Source: Candidatus Hydrogenedentota bacterium (GTDB lineage Bacteria > Hydrogenedentota > Hydrogenedentia > Hydrogenedentales > CAITNO01). From it: 64,000 nt of DNA. The notes beneath the pieces are model-generated. The model ran no database searches. It had not been told where the DNA came from and saw only the letters and a program-made list of their open reading frames with translations. The DNA lies in contig CAITNO010000082.1 in the NCBI GenBank assembly GCA_903893795.1, positions 30,819 to 94,818 on the forward strand, read 5' to 3'. This document shows, piece after piece, positions 1 to 8,277 of the stretch. The position numbers and the translations under genes were made by a program. Each line of letters begins with the position of its first letter. Positions within the stretch are counted from its first letter, which is position 1.

Positions 1-1310
1 GGCCTGCGTTCCGGAGCGGGGGGGAGGGTGCGCCCGATCAGCCCGTCGAGCATACCAAGGAGCACAAAGAAGAAACAGGCAGACACGGGCACGTGCAGGT
101 TAAATCCGAAGAGTCCGTCCACGCCCATGGCAAACACGCACAGGGCGGTCACCAAGCCGAAGCGTTTCAGGTCCGGCGTGGCCCCGTCCCGCGCAAGCCG
201 CAGGCCTGCCAGCAGCGCCCAGGAGAAGAGCAGCAGATGCAGCAGCATCCCCGGAAGACCGCCCTCGGCCCCCGCCTCCAGGGGTTCGCAGTGCACATGG
301 TCATTTCTCAGCCCGCGCTGCGCATACCAGCGCGCCTCAAAGGGGTTCCAACTTCCGGCCACCAGACGCTCGTAGTTGCCCGGTCCTATTCCTGTCAGCG
401 GGTGTTCGAGCAGCATGTGCGAGGCACCGTAGGCGCTGTTGTAGCGCAGTCCCAGCGAACTGTCGGTGATGGGCAGCCAGGTGCCATGGGTGCGGTGGTA
501 GGCTGAAAGGCCCAAACCCAGCGCCGCGCTCCCCGCCATCAGGGTGAGCAGCAGCGCAACGGGAATTCTCCCCGGACGGGAACCCAGCATGCGCCCAGAA
601 AGACGCCAGGCGCAATAAAGGGTTGCCGCCGCCGCCAGGGCCAGGGGCCCGCCGCGCATGCCGGTGTACCACAGGTGAACCGCCATGATGAGCACGGCGG
701 CAAGGGTCAGCATGCGGTGACGGGGCCGCGTGGCCAGTGCAAGCCCGAGCAGGATGCCCGGTACGAGCGCATGGCCCGCGAAATTGGGATTTCCAAAGGT
801 GGACGGCAGGCCCAGATATTCCACAGTCGTCGTCGAGGACCAGGGGAAGGGGTCCAGGCCCAGATGCTGCGCGAGCCCGTAGAGGCTGGCCGCGCACAAT
901 GCGCCCACCATCACCGCCGCCAGCCGCCAGGCCTGTTCGGCCTGCACAAAAGTCCGGCGCGCCGCCAGCGCGGCCAGCACCCACAGGGCAGGCAGGGCAA
1001 GCGACCAAAGGCTGTTTTCAGGGAGCGAAGAGTTCAACGCGCAGAAAAGCTGCCAGCCCAGCCACAACGCAAACAGCGTGCGCAGCCCTGCGCCTCTGCC
1101 AATACAGCCGGCAGGAATGCCGGCGCTCCCAGTGCGGCCAAAGAAGGCCAGCACCGCGCAACACAGGACCAGCACGGCCGTGACCACCAGTTTGGGCGGT
1201 TCGCAGGGATTGAGCGTGTAGGGCCACAGTGCCAGCACAAAGAGCGGCACCCAGCCGTAGAACAAGGCGCGCTCAAGCATCCGCGCCCGATTGTCTGCAA
1301 AGCTTTCCAT
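1..1310 (-). CDS. O-antigen ligase/polymerase-type polytopic membrane protein (C-terminus cut by window edge)
   Basis: Partial gene. The reading frame is open without a stop from an ATG at 1308-1310 down to base 3, giving about 436 visible residues; the 3' end lies outside the window. The protein is a chain of hydrophobic segments (for example ALFYGWVPLFVLALWP near the start). Mid-protein it has the long periplasmic loop pattern of the Wzy_C/O-antigen ligase family, including a GIGPGNYE element and an Arg/His-rich stretch (YAQRGLRNDHVHCE), followed by more membrane segments. Members of this family join or polymerise O-antigen or related envelope glycans. The substrate cannot be told from sequence, and glycosyltransferase context is not visible here. 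Family assignment is fairly good; specific ligase versus polymerase role is open. Confidence 0.78.
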   Translation of the reverse strand, partial: MESFADNRARMLERALFYGWVPLFVLALWPYTLNPCEPPKLVVTAVLVLCCAVLAFFGRTGSAGIPAGCIGRGAGLRTLFALWLGWQLFCALNSSLPENSLWSLALPALWVLAALAARRTFVQAEQAWRLAAVMVGALCAASLYGLAQHLGLDPFPWSSTTTVEYLGLPSTFGNPNFAGHALVPGILLGLALATRPRHRMLTLAAVLIMAVHLWYTGMRGGPLALAAAATLYCAWRLSGRMLGSRPGRIPVALLLTLMAGSAALGLGLSAYHRTHGTWLPITDSSLGLRYNSAYGASHMLLEHPLTGIGPGNYERLVAGSWNPFEARWYAQRGLRNDHVHCEPLEAGAEGGLPGMLLHLLLFSWALLAGLRLARDGATPDLKRFGLVTALCVFAMGVDGLFGFNLHVPVSACFFFVLLGMLDGLIGRTLPPAPERR

Positions 1311-1490
1311 CACGCCGGTGATTGTCGCATTACTGTCACCGCGCCCTCAAGCCTCGGAAAGAAAACAGCCCATGCCGCATGAATCGCCCCGCCCTGGAAT
1401 GGTATGATCGCACCACAAGCCGAGAAAAGTGGTGGGGCGCGACGTCTTTCACCGCGGCACGCAGCAACCGAAGAGAAGGCAACAAAGAAC

Positions 1491-1910
1491 ATGATTGACC
1501 GCCTGAACCGCGACGAACGCCTGGCCATGATGGAACTGCTGTGGTACCTTGCCAAGACCGACGGCAAGGTGCCCGAAGTTTATAATGAACTGCTTCGAGA
1601 GTATGCCGAACTGCTGGAAGTGGACCCATCGGATATCGACGGCGAACTTACCCCCGAAGAGCTAGTTCCGCAATTCCAGAATCCCGCCAGCCGCGTGGTC
1701 GTGCTGCAGGAAGTCTTCCGCTTGGCCCAGTTGGACGGCATCTTCACCATTGGCGAGGAATCGGTTATTCTGGACATCGCCTCGCTCATGGGTTTCCCCA
1801 TGGAATTTGTCCAGCGCGTCGAGCAATGGGTGATCGACGGCATCGAATGGACGCTGAACGGCGAAAAACTCATCGACGAGAGCACACACCTCGTGCTGCG
1901 CAAGCACTAA
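1491..1910 (+). CDS. TerB-like helical protein
   Basis: A 139-aa soluble, acidic, all-helical protein. The start chosen is the ATG at 1491, preceded by GAGAAGG; the open frame extends further upstream to 1404 but that part has a non-coding look. Two similar half-motifs (AKTDGKVPEVYNELL around residues 15-30 and AQLDGIFTIGEESVI around 78-92) match the Asp-x-x-Gly pattern of TerB/tellurite-resistance-like domains, in which these acidic loops can bind metal. The function of such stand-alone TerB-like proteins is generally unknown. It lies between a divergent membrane glycan gene and murC, with its own 180-base gap to murC. Confidence 0.65.
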   Translation: MIDRLNRDERLAMMELLWYLAKTDGKVPEVYNELLREYAELLEVDPSDIDGELTPEELVPQFQNPASRVVVLQEVFRLAQLDGIFTIGEESVILDIASLMGFPMEFVQRVEQWVIDGIEWTLNGEKLIDESTHLVLRKH

Positions 1911-2089
1911 CAAAGCTGTCCCACCTTTCCGTTATGTCTTTCCACTGCCAATCGCGGTTCTGGATGCTCTGAATCGGTCGAAAACGGGCTGTTTTGCATG
2001 CTTTTTTCCCGTCCAGATCCGCTTTTTATTGTGGCCCGGTTGTGGTATACTCTTCCCCATACACAAGATGTTGCGTTTGGAGGTGTGTT

Positions 2090-3529
2090 TTGAACGGGCT
2101 GAAGCGCAAGGTACACTTCGTCGGCGTGGGCGGTATCGGCATGAGCGGTCTGGCCGAAATCCTGCTCAATCTCGGCTATGACGTTTCCGGTTCCGATGCC
2201 AAGGCATCGGACATTACGGAGCGGCTGGAGAGCTGTGGACTGCGTTTCCACGAGGGGCACGAGGCGGCGAACATTGGCGAAGCCGACATTCTCGTGGTCA
2301 GCGCCGCCATCCCGCAGGACAATCCTGAAGCCGAGGCGGCCCGGCACCGCGGCACGCCGGTCATCCACCGCAGCGACCTGCTGGCCGACCTGATGCGGCT
2401 CAAGCCGCACGCGGTGGCGGTGGGGGGGACTCACGGAAAAACCACCACCACGTCGATGATCAGCGCGATCATGGACGTGGCCAACATCGGCGCAACGAGC
2501 ATTGTCGGCGGCATCCTGCACCGCAGCGGCACCAACGCGCGATGGGGCACGGGCGACTACCTGGTGGCCGAGGCCGACGAGCACGACGGCTCTTTCCTGC
2601 GGCTCCATCCGAGCATTGCGGTGGTCACCAACATCGATGCGGAGCATCTCGAATACTACGGGACGGTGGACCGCATCAAGCGCGCCTTCACCGACTTTTG
2701 CAACGGCATTCCCTTCTACGGCTACAGCATCGTCTGCGGCGATGATCCGAACACGCTGGACATCGTCAAGGATATCGAAAGCGTCTGCATCACCTACGGA
2801 CTCGGAGAGGGCAGGTCCATCCAGGGCCGGAACATCAGCATCGTTCCCGGTGTGTCGGGCGGTTCCAGATCGGCCCAATTGGCATCGATGCGCACCCGCT
2901 TCGAGGTGGTTTGTCATGACGAGCGGTTGCACACTTCGGGCCTGCTGGGCACCGCCGAAATCAACGCGGTGGGCGCGCACAACGTGCTGAACGCGCTGGC
3001 GGCCTGCGCGGTGGGTCTGTGCCTGGGCATGCGCTTCAGCCGCATCACCGATGGCCTGCGCCTTTTTGACGGTGTGCGCAGGCGGTTGCAGGTGTGCGGC
3101 GAGGTGCGCGGCGCGCTGGTTATCGAGGACTACGCCCACCATCCCACCGAAATCGCGAGCACGCTCGAGGCGATACGCTGGATTCAGCCGCGCCGCGTGA
3201 TTGGCGTGTTCCAGCCCCACCTCTACAGCCGGACCAAGTTCTTCTGCGATGATTTCGCGCGGGTCCTGGCGGGCATGGACCGGGCCATTGTGACGGATAT
3301 TTACCCCTCGCGCGAGGCGCCCATGCCCGGCGTGGACTCGGGAATCATTGTTGACGCCGCGCGCCGCGCGGGCGCGGCCCAGGTGGAACTGGTGGGCGAC
3401 ATGGACGCCGTGCCCGCCTATCTTGCCCCCTCTCTGGAGCCGGGCGACGTGGTGCTTATTCTGGGTGCAGGCAATATCAACCGCATTGCGGGGCCTCTGC
3501 TGGCACAGATGGAGGCGCTGGGGTCATGA
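2090..3529 (+). CDS. murC: UDP-N-acetylmuramate--L-alanine ligase MurC
   Basis: Cytoplasmic peptidoglycan enzyme that adds L-Ala to UDP-MurNAc using ATP. The 479-aa product has the N-terminal Rossmann motif (HFVGVGGIGMSGLAE), the Mur-ligase ATP loop GGTHGKTTTTS near residue 115, the EADEHDGSF catalytic segment and the DYAHHPTE C-terminal domain motif. I place the start at a TTG (2090) because GGAGGT at 2079-2084 sits five bases upstream; the longer frame from 1994 has no ribosome-binding site and an atypical N-terminus. A TATACT at 2046-2051 could be a -10 box but no good -35 is visible. The stop overlaps the ftsQ start (ATGA), so the two are translationally coupled. Confidence 0.95.
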   Translation: MNGLKRKVHFVGVGGIGMSGLAEILLNLGYDVSGSDAKASDITERLESCGLRFHEGHEAANIGEADILVVSAAIPQDNPEAEAARHRGTPVIHRSDLLADLMRLKPHAVAVGGTHGKTTTTSMISAIMDVANIGATSIVGGILHRSGTNARWGTGDYLVAEADEHDGSFLRLHPSIAVVTNIDAEHLEYYGTVDRIKRAFTDFCNGIPFYGYSIVCGDDPNTLDIVKDIESVCITYGLGEGRSIQGRNISIVPGVSGGSRSAQLASMRTRFEVVCHDERLHTSGLLGTAEINAVGAHNVLNALAACAVGLCLGMRFSRITDGLRLFDGVRRRLQVCGEVRGALVIEDYAHHPTEIASTLEAIRWIQPRRVIGVFQPHLYSRTKFFCDDFARVLAGMDRAIVTDIYPSREAPMPGVDSGIIVDAARRAGAAQVELVGDMDAVPAYLAPSLEPGDVVLILGAGNINRIAGPLLAQMEALGS

Positions 3530-4320
3530 TGGCGTCAGACCGGGCCACAGACACAAAGGGCAAGCCGCGCACGTTGAAACGGAAGCCGGGCAAGGCTTTC
3601 TGGGGCGGTTGGACCGAGTGGACCATCAGCGTGGCCGTTATACTTGTTCTGGCTTTCGGAACGTACAAGTATGTCATATGGCCCAACACGCTGCAGGTAA
3701 AGCGGGTGCTTTTCCAGGGCAACAAAGTGCTTACGGATCAGCAGATTCTGGAAGCCGCGCAAATCACCGAGTCCGACACCATTTTTTCCGTAAAGCGGGA
3801 AGTTGTGCGTCAGCGCGTGCTGGAGCTGCCCTATGTGAGGGAATGCACGGTTTCCATTGCCTCCTCCGCCATCATTATCCAGGTTGTCGAGCGCGTTCCC
3901 GTGGCGGCGCTGATGGTCAACAATCGTCTGTACGAGGTCGATCGGGGAGGCATGGTGCTGCGCTTGGTGCCGCCGCTTGCACAGCCCAATGGTCCCATGG
4001 TGACCAATCTGCCCGATTTGAGCGCGGTCACGCCGGGGCAGCGGGTCGACAATCCGACGCTGGAGCAGGCCTTTCTCCTTTGGGACGCTTTTTCCGCCGA
4101 CCTGGTGTCGAAGGAACTCACCCTGTCCGAGATTTCTGCCCAGAGTGAGAACACGCTCTACATGTTCTTTGAAGAACTGCCCTTCGACACGCGATGGGGT
4201 CGCTCCGATTTTCCCACGCAGGTGCACCGCTTCAACCTGCTTTGGCGTGAAAAAGGCGGAAAACTTCCCTGCACCGAATTTATCGACATGCGTTTTAACA
4301 ACAACATCGTCTGCAAATAG
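3526..4320 (+). CDS. ftsQ: Cell division protein FtsQ/DivIB
   Basis: 264-aa bitopic membrane protein: a short basic cytoplasmic tail, one membrane segment at about residues 33-53 (TISVAVILVLAFGTYKYV), then a POTRA domain (VKRVLFQGNKVLTDQQILEA, about residues 60-125) and a beta domain. This is the FtsQ layout; FtsQ links FtsB/FtsL and early divisome proteins. Position directly after murC with a four-base overlap and before ftsZ supports the call. Sequence-level similarity to FtsQ is weak, as usual in this family, so the assignment leans on architecture and context. Confidence 0.88.
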   Translation: MMASDRATDTKGKPRTLKRKPGKAFWGGWTEWTISVAVILVLAFGTYKYVIWPNTLQVKRVLFQGNKVLTDQQILEAAQITESDTIFSVKREVVRQRVLELPYVRECTVSIASSAIIIQVVERVPVAALMVNNRLYEVDRGGMVLRLVPPLAQPNGPMVTNLPDLSAVTPGQRVDNPTLEQAFLLWDAFSADLVSKELTLSEISAQSENTLYMFFEELPFDTRWGRSDFPTQVHRFNLLWREKGGKLPCTEFIDMRFNNNIVCK

Positions 4321-4388
4321 GCGCAAACCACGAGCAGGAACGGGGCGCGGCCGACCGCGGCGCGACGCACGTTCCAAGGAGACGCAGC

Positions 4389-5723
4389 ATGACACCGACT
4401 GACGGCCAGGACCAGGAATTCTCGACTTTTGACCAAAAAGCCGTGTTGAAAGTCTGCGGCGTGGGCGGCGGCGGCGGCAACGCCGTGGACCGGATGATCG
4501 AGGCCCAGATGGGCGGCGTGCAGTTTATCGCCATCAACACGGACGCGCAGGCGCTCAAGAAATCCAAGGCGGAGATCCGTCTCCAGATAGGCTCCAGTCT
4601 CAGCAACGGCCTGGGTGCGGGCGCGCGGCCTGAAGTCGGCTGCCAGGCCTGCGAGGAGGACCGCGACAAGGTGCGCGAAGTGCTTCGCGGCGCCAATCTC
4701 GTTTTCCTGACCGCCGGCCTCGGCGGCGGCACCGGCACCGGTGCGGCCCCGATTGTCGCGGAAGAAGCGGGCGCGGGCGGCGCGCTCACGGTCGCCATCG
4801 TTACGCTCCCCTTCAGTTTCGAGGGTCAGGAGCGCATGGAGAACGCGTTGCGGGGGCTGGATGAACTGCGCAAACATGTGGACACGCTCATTGTCGTGCC
4901 CAATGACCGCATCGCCGAACTGGCCCACACCAACACCTCGCTGCTGGACGCCTTCCGCCACGGAGACGAGGTGCTGCACAACGGTGTGCGCGCCATTTCC
5001 GAACTGATCACGCTGCCCGGCCTGATTAATGTGGACTTTGCGGACGTTAAAACGATCATGCAGTCCAAGGGACGCGCGTTGATGGGCATCGGCATCGCCC
5101 AGGGCGAAGACCGCGCCGTGCGTGCCGCGCGCGAGGCCATCGACTGCCCGCTTCTGGAACAGTCCGACATCCACGGCGCCAGGGGCGTCATCGTCAATGT
5201 GCGCGGTGGGTCGGACATCCGCATGCGCGAAGTGCAGGACGCCATCAACTATGTCAAGCGCAACGCCAGCCCGGACGCCAACATCATTTGGGGCGTCGCG
5301 CCTGAGACTGAGGTGCGCGACGATTTCCAGGTCACCGTCATTGCCGCCGGCTTCCCGAACCGCGATGTGGAAGAGTACAGAAACAAATCGCAGTCCGCGG
5401 CGCTCGATGATCTGCTCGATGCAGAACAATCCTCCGCCCCTGTTCCGGCCGCGCCCGTCCCGGCCCCGGCAAGGGTCGAAGCCGCGCCGCCCAAGCAGGA
5501 AGTCCCGGTGGCAGCCGCGCCAAGGCAGCCCGAAGCGGCTCCCGCGCCTGCCCCCCCAAAACCGGCCCCAAAAGCGCCGCAGCCGCCTGTCAAGGCACCG
5601 CAGCAGTTGGACCTGCCCAACGGCAAGGGCGGTTTTACCACGGTCTTTTCCTCAGGGGCCACCCCGGAGGAAGATGACATGCGCATCCCGGCCTACATGC
5701 GGCAGCAGCCCAAGAAGCAGTAG
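4389..5723 (+). CDS. ftsZ: Cell division GTPase FtsZ
   Basis: 444-aa tubulin homologue that forms the Z-ring. The tubulin signature GGGTGTG is at about residues 116-122, preceded by VCGVGGGGGNAVDRM at the N-terminus and followed by the T7/synergy region (NVDFADVKTIM). After about residue 330 there is a long Ala/Pro-rich disordered linker (many AAP/PAP units), ending in a conserved-type C-terminal peptide, DDMRIPAYMRQQPKKQ, which in other bacteria binds FtsA, ZipA or SepF. AAGGAG precedes the ATG. There is only a 68-base gap after ftsQ, so no ftsA is present where it is normally found. Confidence 0.97.
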   Translation: MTPTDGQDQEFSTFDQKAVLKVCGVGGGGGNAVDRMIEAQMGGVQFIAINTDAQALKKSKAEIRLQIGSSLSNGLGAGARPEVGCQACEEDRDKVREVLRGANLVFLTAGLGGGTGTGAAPIVAEEAGAGGALTVAIVTLPFSFEGQERMENALRGLDELRKHVDTLIVVPNDRIAELAHTNTSLLDAFRHGDEVLHNGVRAISELITLPGLINVDFADVKTIMQSKGRALMGIGIAQGEDRAVRAAREAIDCPLLEQSDIHGARGVIVNVRGGSDIRMREVQDAINYVKRNASPDANIIWGVAPETEVRDDFQVTVIAAGFPNRDVEEYRNKSQSAALDDLLDAEQSSAPVPAAPVPAPARVEAAPPKQEVPVAAAPRQPEAAPAPAPPKPAPKAPQPPVKAPQQLDLPNGKGGFTTVFSSGATPEEDDMRIPAYMRQQPKKQ

Positions 5724-6031
5724 CCAAACTGGGCACGTAAGGTGCCTTGCGGCCCATCCTATTTTGCCCCGTTCCAGGTCATGTAAGCGTCACGGCATGG
5801 AGCGCTATCTTTGCTTAATCGTCGTGGACGATTTGCCAAGAGTGGCCAGCGGCGTGCAGGGATACCGATGTGAAACTTGACTCGACCCCATTGGCATTGG
5901 GTAACATAGTGAAATTAAACGACTTGCTGGCTGGTTTTAATTGATGTTCAAGTCCCCGCGCGCGGAGTTGCGGGGCGGCGGCTCAATCAAGTGCAGGGAT
6001 GCGTGTTCGCCAAGCATGGAGGGCTAAGCCC
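5724..6031 (+). promoter_or_regulatory. Intergenic region with possible promoter for the HU gene
   Basis: 308 bases between ftsZ and the HU-type gene with no credible coding frame. TTGACT at 5877-5882 and TAACAT at 5902-5907 (19-base spacer) could form a sigma-70-type promoter. Just after ftsZ, GGCAC-GTAAG-GTGCC forms only a weak hairpin without a T tract, so I do not call a terminator. The promoter is a suggestion only. Confidence 0.33.
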
Positions 6032-6370
6032 GTGACGATGACCAAGAGAGAGTTGGTAATGCTGGTGGCCAACAGGCTGGGCATGACGCAGAGCGACGTG
6101 TCCCGAATCGTTGAAGGCGCTTTCGAGACCATCACGAAATCGCTTTCCGAGGGACACCGTTGGGAACTGCGCGATTTCGGCGTCTTCGAGGTGAAGAGCC
6201 GGGCATCGCGCATCGGGCGCAATCCGCGCACCGGCGAACAGGTGCCCGTGTCTGAGCGACGGGTGGTTACCTTTCGTCCCGGCAAGCGGATGAAGGAAAT
6301 GGTTTCTGGAACCGAGGCCGCGCCGGATGCCGGTTCGGACGCCGGTGAATCCACGGGAAACCCTGACTGA
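6032..6370 (+). CDS. HU/IHF-family DNA-binding protein
   Basis: 112-aa nucleoid protein. The start is the GTG at 6032, eight bases after GGAGGG; an ATG two codons later is possible. Residues 3-90 carry the whole family pattern: helix pair (TKRELVMLVANRLGMTQSDV), beta arm with RIGRNPRTGEQVPV including the Pro that intercalates into DNA, and the closing VTFRPGKRMKEMV. A short acidic/Gly tail (about 20 residues) extends past the usual end. HU and IHF cannot be separated from this sequence alone. The next gene starts 40 bases downstream. Confidence 0.93.
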   Translation: MTMTKRELVMLVANRLGMTQSDVSRIVEGAFETITKSLSEGHRWELRDFGVFEVKSRASRIGRNPRTGEQVPVSERRVVTFRPGKRMKEMVSGTEAAPDAGSDAGESTGNPD

Positions 6371-6410
6371 ACCTGGCCCGACTGAATTTCCGAGCCTGGG
6401 GTTTTCAGAC

Positions 6411-7190
6411 ATGCCTTCCGCGCCCGCCAGTGACAAGAACATCCTGCTCGCCGCAGACACCAGCACCCGCTATTGCACCGTGGCCGTGTGCCGCATGGGT
6501 GCGGATTTCCAGGAACCCCTCCGGCTTCTGGCCGAAACCGCGGTGGACCGCCACCGCCTCCATTCCGAACGCCTCATTGCCACGGTGGACTGGGCGCTCA
6601 AGGAAGCCGACACCACACTGCATCAACTGGGCATGCTCGCCATTTCCAATGGTCCCGGCTCTTTCACCGGCCTGCGCATAGGGAGCGCTGCATGGAAAGG
6701 CCTTGCGCTGGCCTGCGGTCTTCCCCTCGTGGCCGTGCCCACCCTCGATGCGATGAGCCGGCTGGTTGCCCCTGCGGACGCGCTGGTCGTTCCCATGCTG
6801 GACGCCCGAATGAATGAGGTCTTTGGCGCGGTATACCGCTATGAAGCGGGGGTGCGCCACAGACTGACGCAGGACCTGGTCTGTCCCGTGGAAACGCTGC
6901 TGGCCGCCATTCCGCAAGACTTGGCTTTGCCCCTGATCGTGATTGGCGATGGGGCTGAGCGTTTCGCCGAGACAATTCAGCAACTGCGCCCGGAAGCGGT
7001 CTTCATGCCTCCGGCACTTTCCATGCCCCGCGCATCCACCGTCGCGCTGGAGGCGCTGTCCATGCTGTCGGCCGGTGCATGCACCGATCCCGGCGCGGTG
7101 TCGCCCGTGTACCTGCGCAAATCCCAGCCCGAGATGATCCGCGACGTCAAGAACGCCGATGGGGGCGGCGGCGGAAAGGGGCATGTATGA
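6411..7190 (+). CDS. tsaB: tRNA threonylcarbamoyladenosine biosynthesis protein TsaB
   Basis: 259-aa ASKHA-fold protein, partner of TsaD and TsaE in making t6A37 on ANN-decoding tRNAs. Recognised by ILLAADTSTRYCTVAV at the N-terminus, HSERLIATVDWALKEA and the signature SNGPGSFTGLRIG (about residue 80). The ATG at 6411 fits the start of homologues; the frame is open further upstream through the 3' end of the HU gene, but that part is unlike the family. The stop overlaps the start of rimI (ATGA), the classic tsaB-rimI arrangement. Confidence 0.94.
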   Translation: MPSAPASDKNILLAADTSTRYCTVAVCRMGADFQEPLRLLAETAVDRHRLHSERLIATVDWALKEADTTLHQLGMLAISNGPGSFTGLRIGSAAWKGLALACGLPLVAVPTLDAMSRLVAPADALVVPMLDARMNEVFGAVYRYEAGVRHRLTQDLVCPVETLLAAIPQDLALPLIVIGDGAERFAETIQQLRPEAVFMPPALSMPRASTVALEALSMLSAGACTDPGAVSPVYLRKSQPEMIRDVKNADGGGGGKGHV

Positions 7191-7660
7191 ACGACACAAA
7201 AGAGGGGCTCTCGTTCAAGCGTTTCACCATTGAATACCTGCCCAATGTGCTCTTCATTGAAAGCGAGTCCTATCCCGAGCCCTGGACCCACGGCATGTTC
7301 CGCCAGGAACTGACCAATCCCTGCTCCTATGTCTGGATTGCCCTGCGGGGAGACTGCCTTATTGGTTATGCGGGATTCTGGCTGATCCTCGACGAGGCCC
7401 ATGTTACCCGCGTGACCGTGGCCGAAAAATATCGCGGTCTGGGGTACGGGCGCATCATCACCGAGCACATGCTGGAAAACGCCGCCGAACTGGGCGCCGT
7501 GCTAGCCCGCCTTGAAGTGCGCGAGACCAATCTGCCCGCCCGCGCGCTGTATGACCGGTTGGGCTTTGAGGTGGAGGGCAAGCGGATTGGCTATTACCAG
7601 CGCACCAACGAAAACGCGGTGCTCATGGTCAAGCACTTCGAGGCGAAGCAACCGGACTGA
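7187..7660 (+). CDS. rimI: Ribosomal-protein-S18-alanine N-acetyltransferase RimI
   Basis: 157-aa GNAT acetyltransferase that acetylates the N-terminal Ala of S18. The acetyl-CoA loop VAEKYRGLGYGRII (Q/RxxGxG/A type) is at about residues 77-90, followed by LEVRETNLPARALYDRLGF, which is diagnostic for RimI. The start overlaps the tsaB stop by four bases and GGAAAGGGG precedes it. It is the last gene of this plus-strand unit; the next gene is convergent, five bases away. Confidence 0.93.
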   Translation: MNDTKEGLSFKRFTIEYLPNVLFIESESYPEPWTHGMFRQELTNPCSYVWIALRGDCLIGYAGFWLILDEAHVTRVTVAEKYRGLGYGRIITEHMLENAAELGAVLARLEVRETNLPARALYDRLGFEVEGKRIGYYQRTNENAVLMVKHFEAKQPD

Positions 7661-7665
7661 CCCGG

Positions 7666-8277
7666 TCAGGCCTCTGCGAAGACCTCCGCGCTGAAGCGGG
7701 ACAGCCGGAATTCGGGGGCCTTCCAGGAACCGCGCGGTACGCCCGCCTTGCGGCACAGCGCATCGAGAAAGCTGTGGATGTCCCAGCCGTATTCAAGCGG
7801 CACCTGCGGCAAGAGAATGCCGCTGGCCACACCGCCGCTGTGCTCCAGATAGAGTCCGTCCCTTCCCACCGCCACCTCGCTGATCTCGTTCACCCGGATG
7901 AAGGGTGAACCCGGCGTTTCCCCCTCGCGCAATGCGGAAATCTCAATCGTCAGGTTGGACAACTCGTCAGGGCAGACGGAATTGAAGCGGGGGTCGCGGA
8001 AGCCTGCGTTGACCGCGTTGTCCCGAACGGTCTCGGCCAGCATGCCCTCGGCGCGAATATAGCCGATGCAGCCCCTGAGGTCCTCCCCGCGATGCAGCGT
8101 GACAAAGGCGCCCCGGGGGGTGCGCACCGAATCGGGCAAATCAAACCCGTTCAGCGAAAGGGTCTTCCTCGTCTCACAATAGTGCGTGAGGCTTTGTCTC
8201 GCTATCTTCAACAGAAGCTCGCGTTCGCCCGGGGACAGGTCCGGTGACGGCCCATTGCTCAGGGATTCGGTTTCCAT
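7666..8277 (-). CDS. amrA: AmmeMemoRadiSam system protein A (AMMECR1 domain)
   Basis: 203-aa cytoplasmic protein with the AMMECR1 fold. The hallmark block DLRGCIGYIRAEGMLAET, then DNAVNAGFRDPRF, is present around residues 67-98, as is the GILLPQVPLEYGWD segment. AMMECR1 proteins are found with Memo-like and radical-SAM proteins in a conserved but biochemically undefined bacterial and archaeal system. Here the gene follows and overlaps the Memo-like gene by 19 bases, so the two are coupled. No radical-SAM partner is adjacent. Confidence 0.9.
   Translation of the reverse strand: METESLSNGPSPDLSPGERELLLKIARQSLTHYCETRKTLSLNGFDLPDSVRTPRGAFVTLHRGEDLRGCIGYIRAEGMLAETVRDNAVNAGFRDPRFNSVCPDELSNLTIEISALREGETPGSPFIRVNEISEVAVGRDGLYLEHSGGVASGILLPQVPLEYGWDIHSFLDALCRKAGVPRGSWKAPEFRLSRFSAEVFAEA

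Noticed and set aside
28..506. Plus-strand open frames at the left edge
   Set aside because: They run antisense to a continuous membrane-protein frame on the minus strand (1-1310) and have shadow-type Arg/Pro/Ser-rich composition.
1907..3220. Long minus-strand open frame (437 codons) over murC
   Set aside because: Antisense shadow of a clear murC gene; His/Arg/Asp-rich composition typical of reversed GC-rich genes.
4158..5429. Long minus-strand open frame (423 codons) over ftsZ
   Set aside because: Antisense shadow of ftsZ, no ribosome-binding site or motif.
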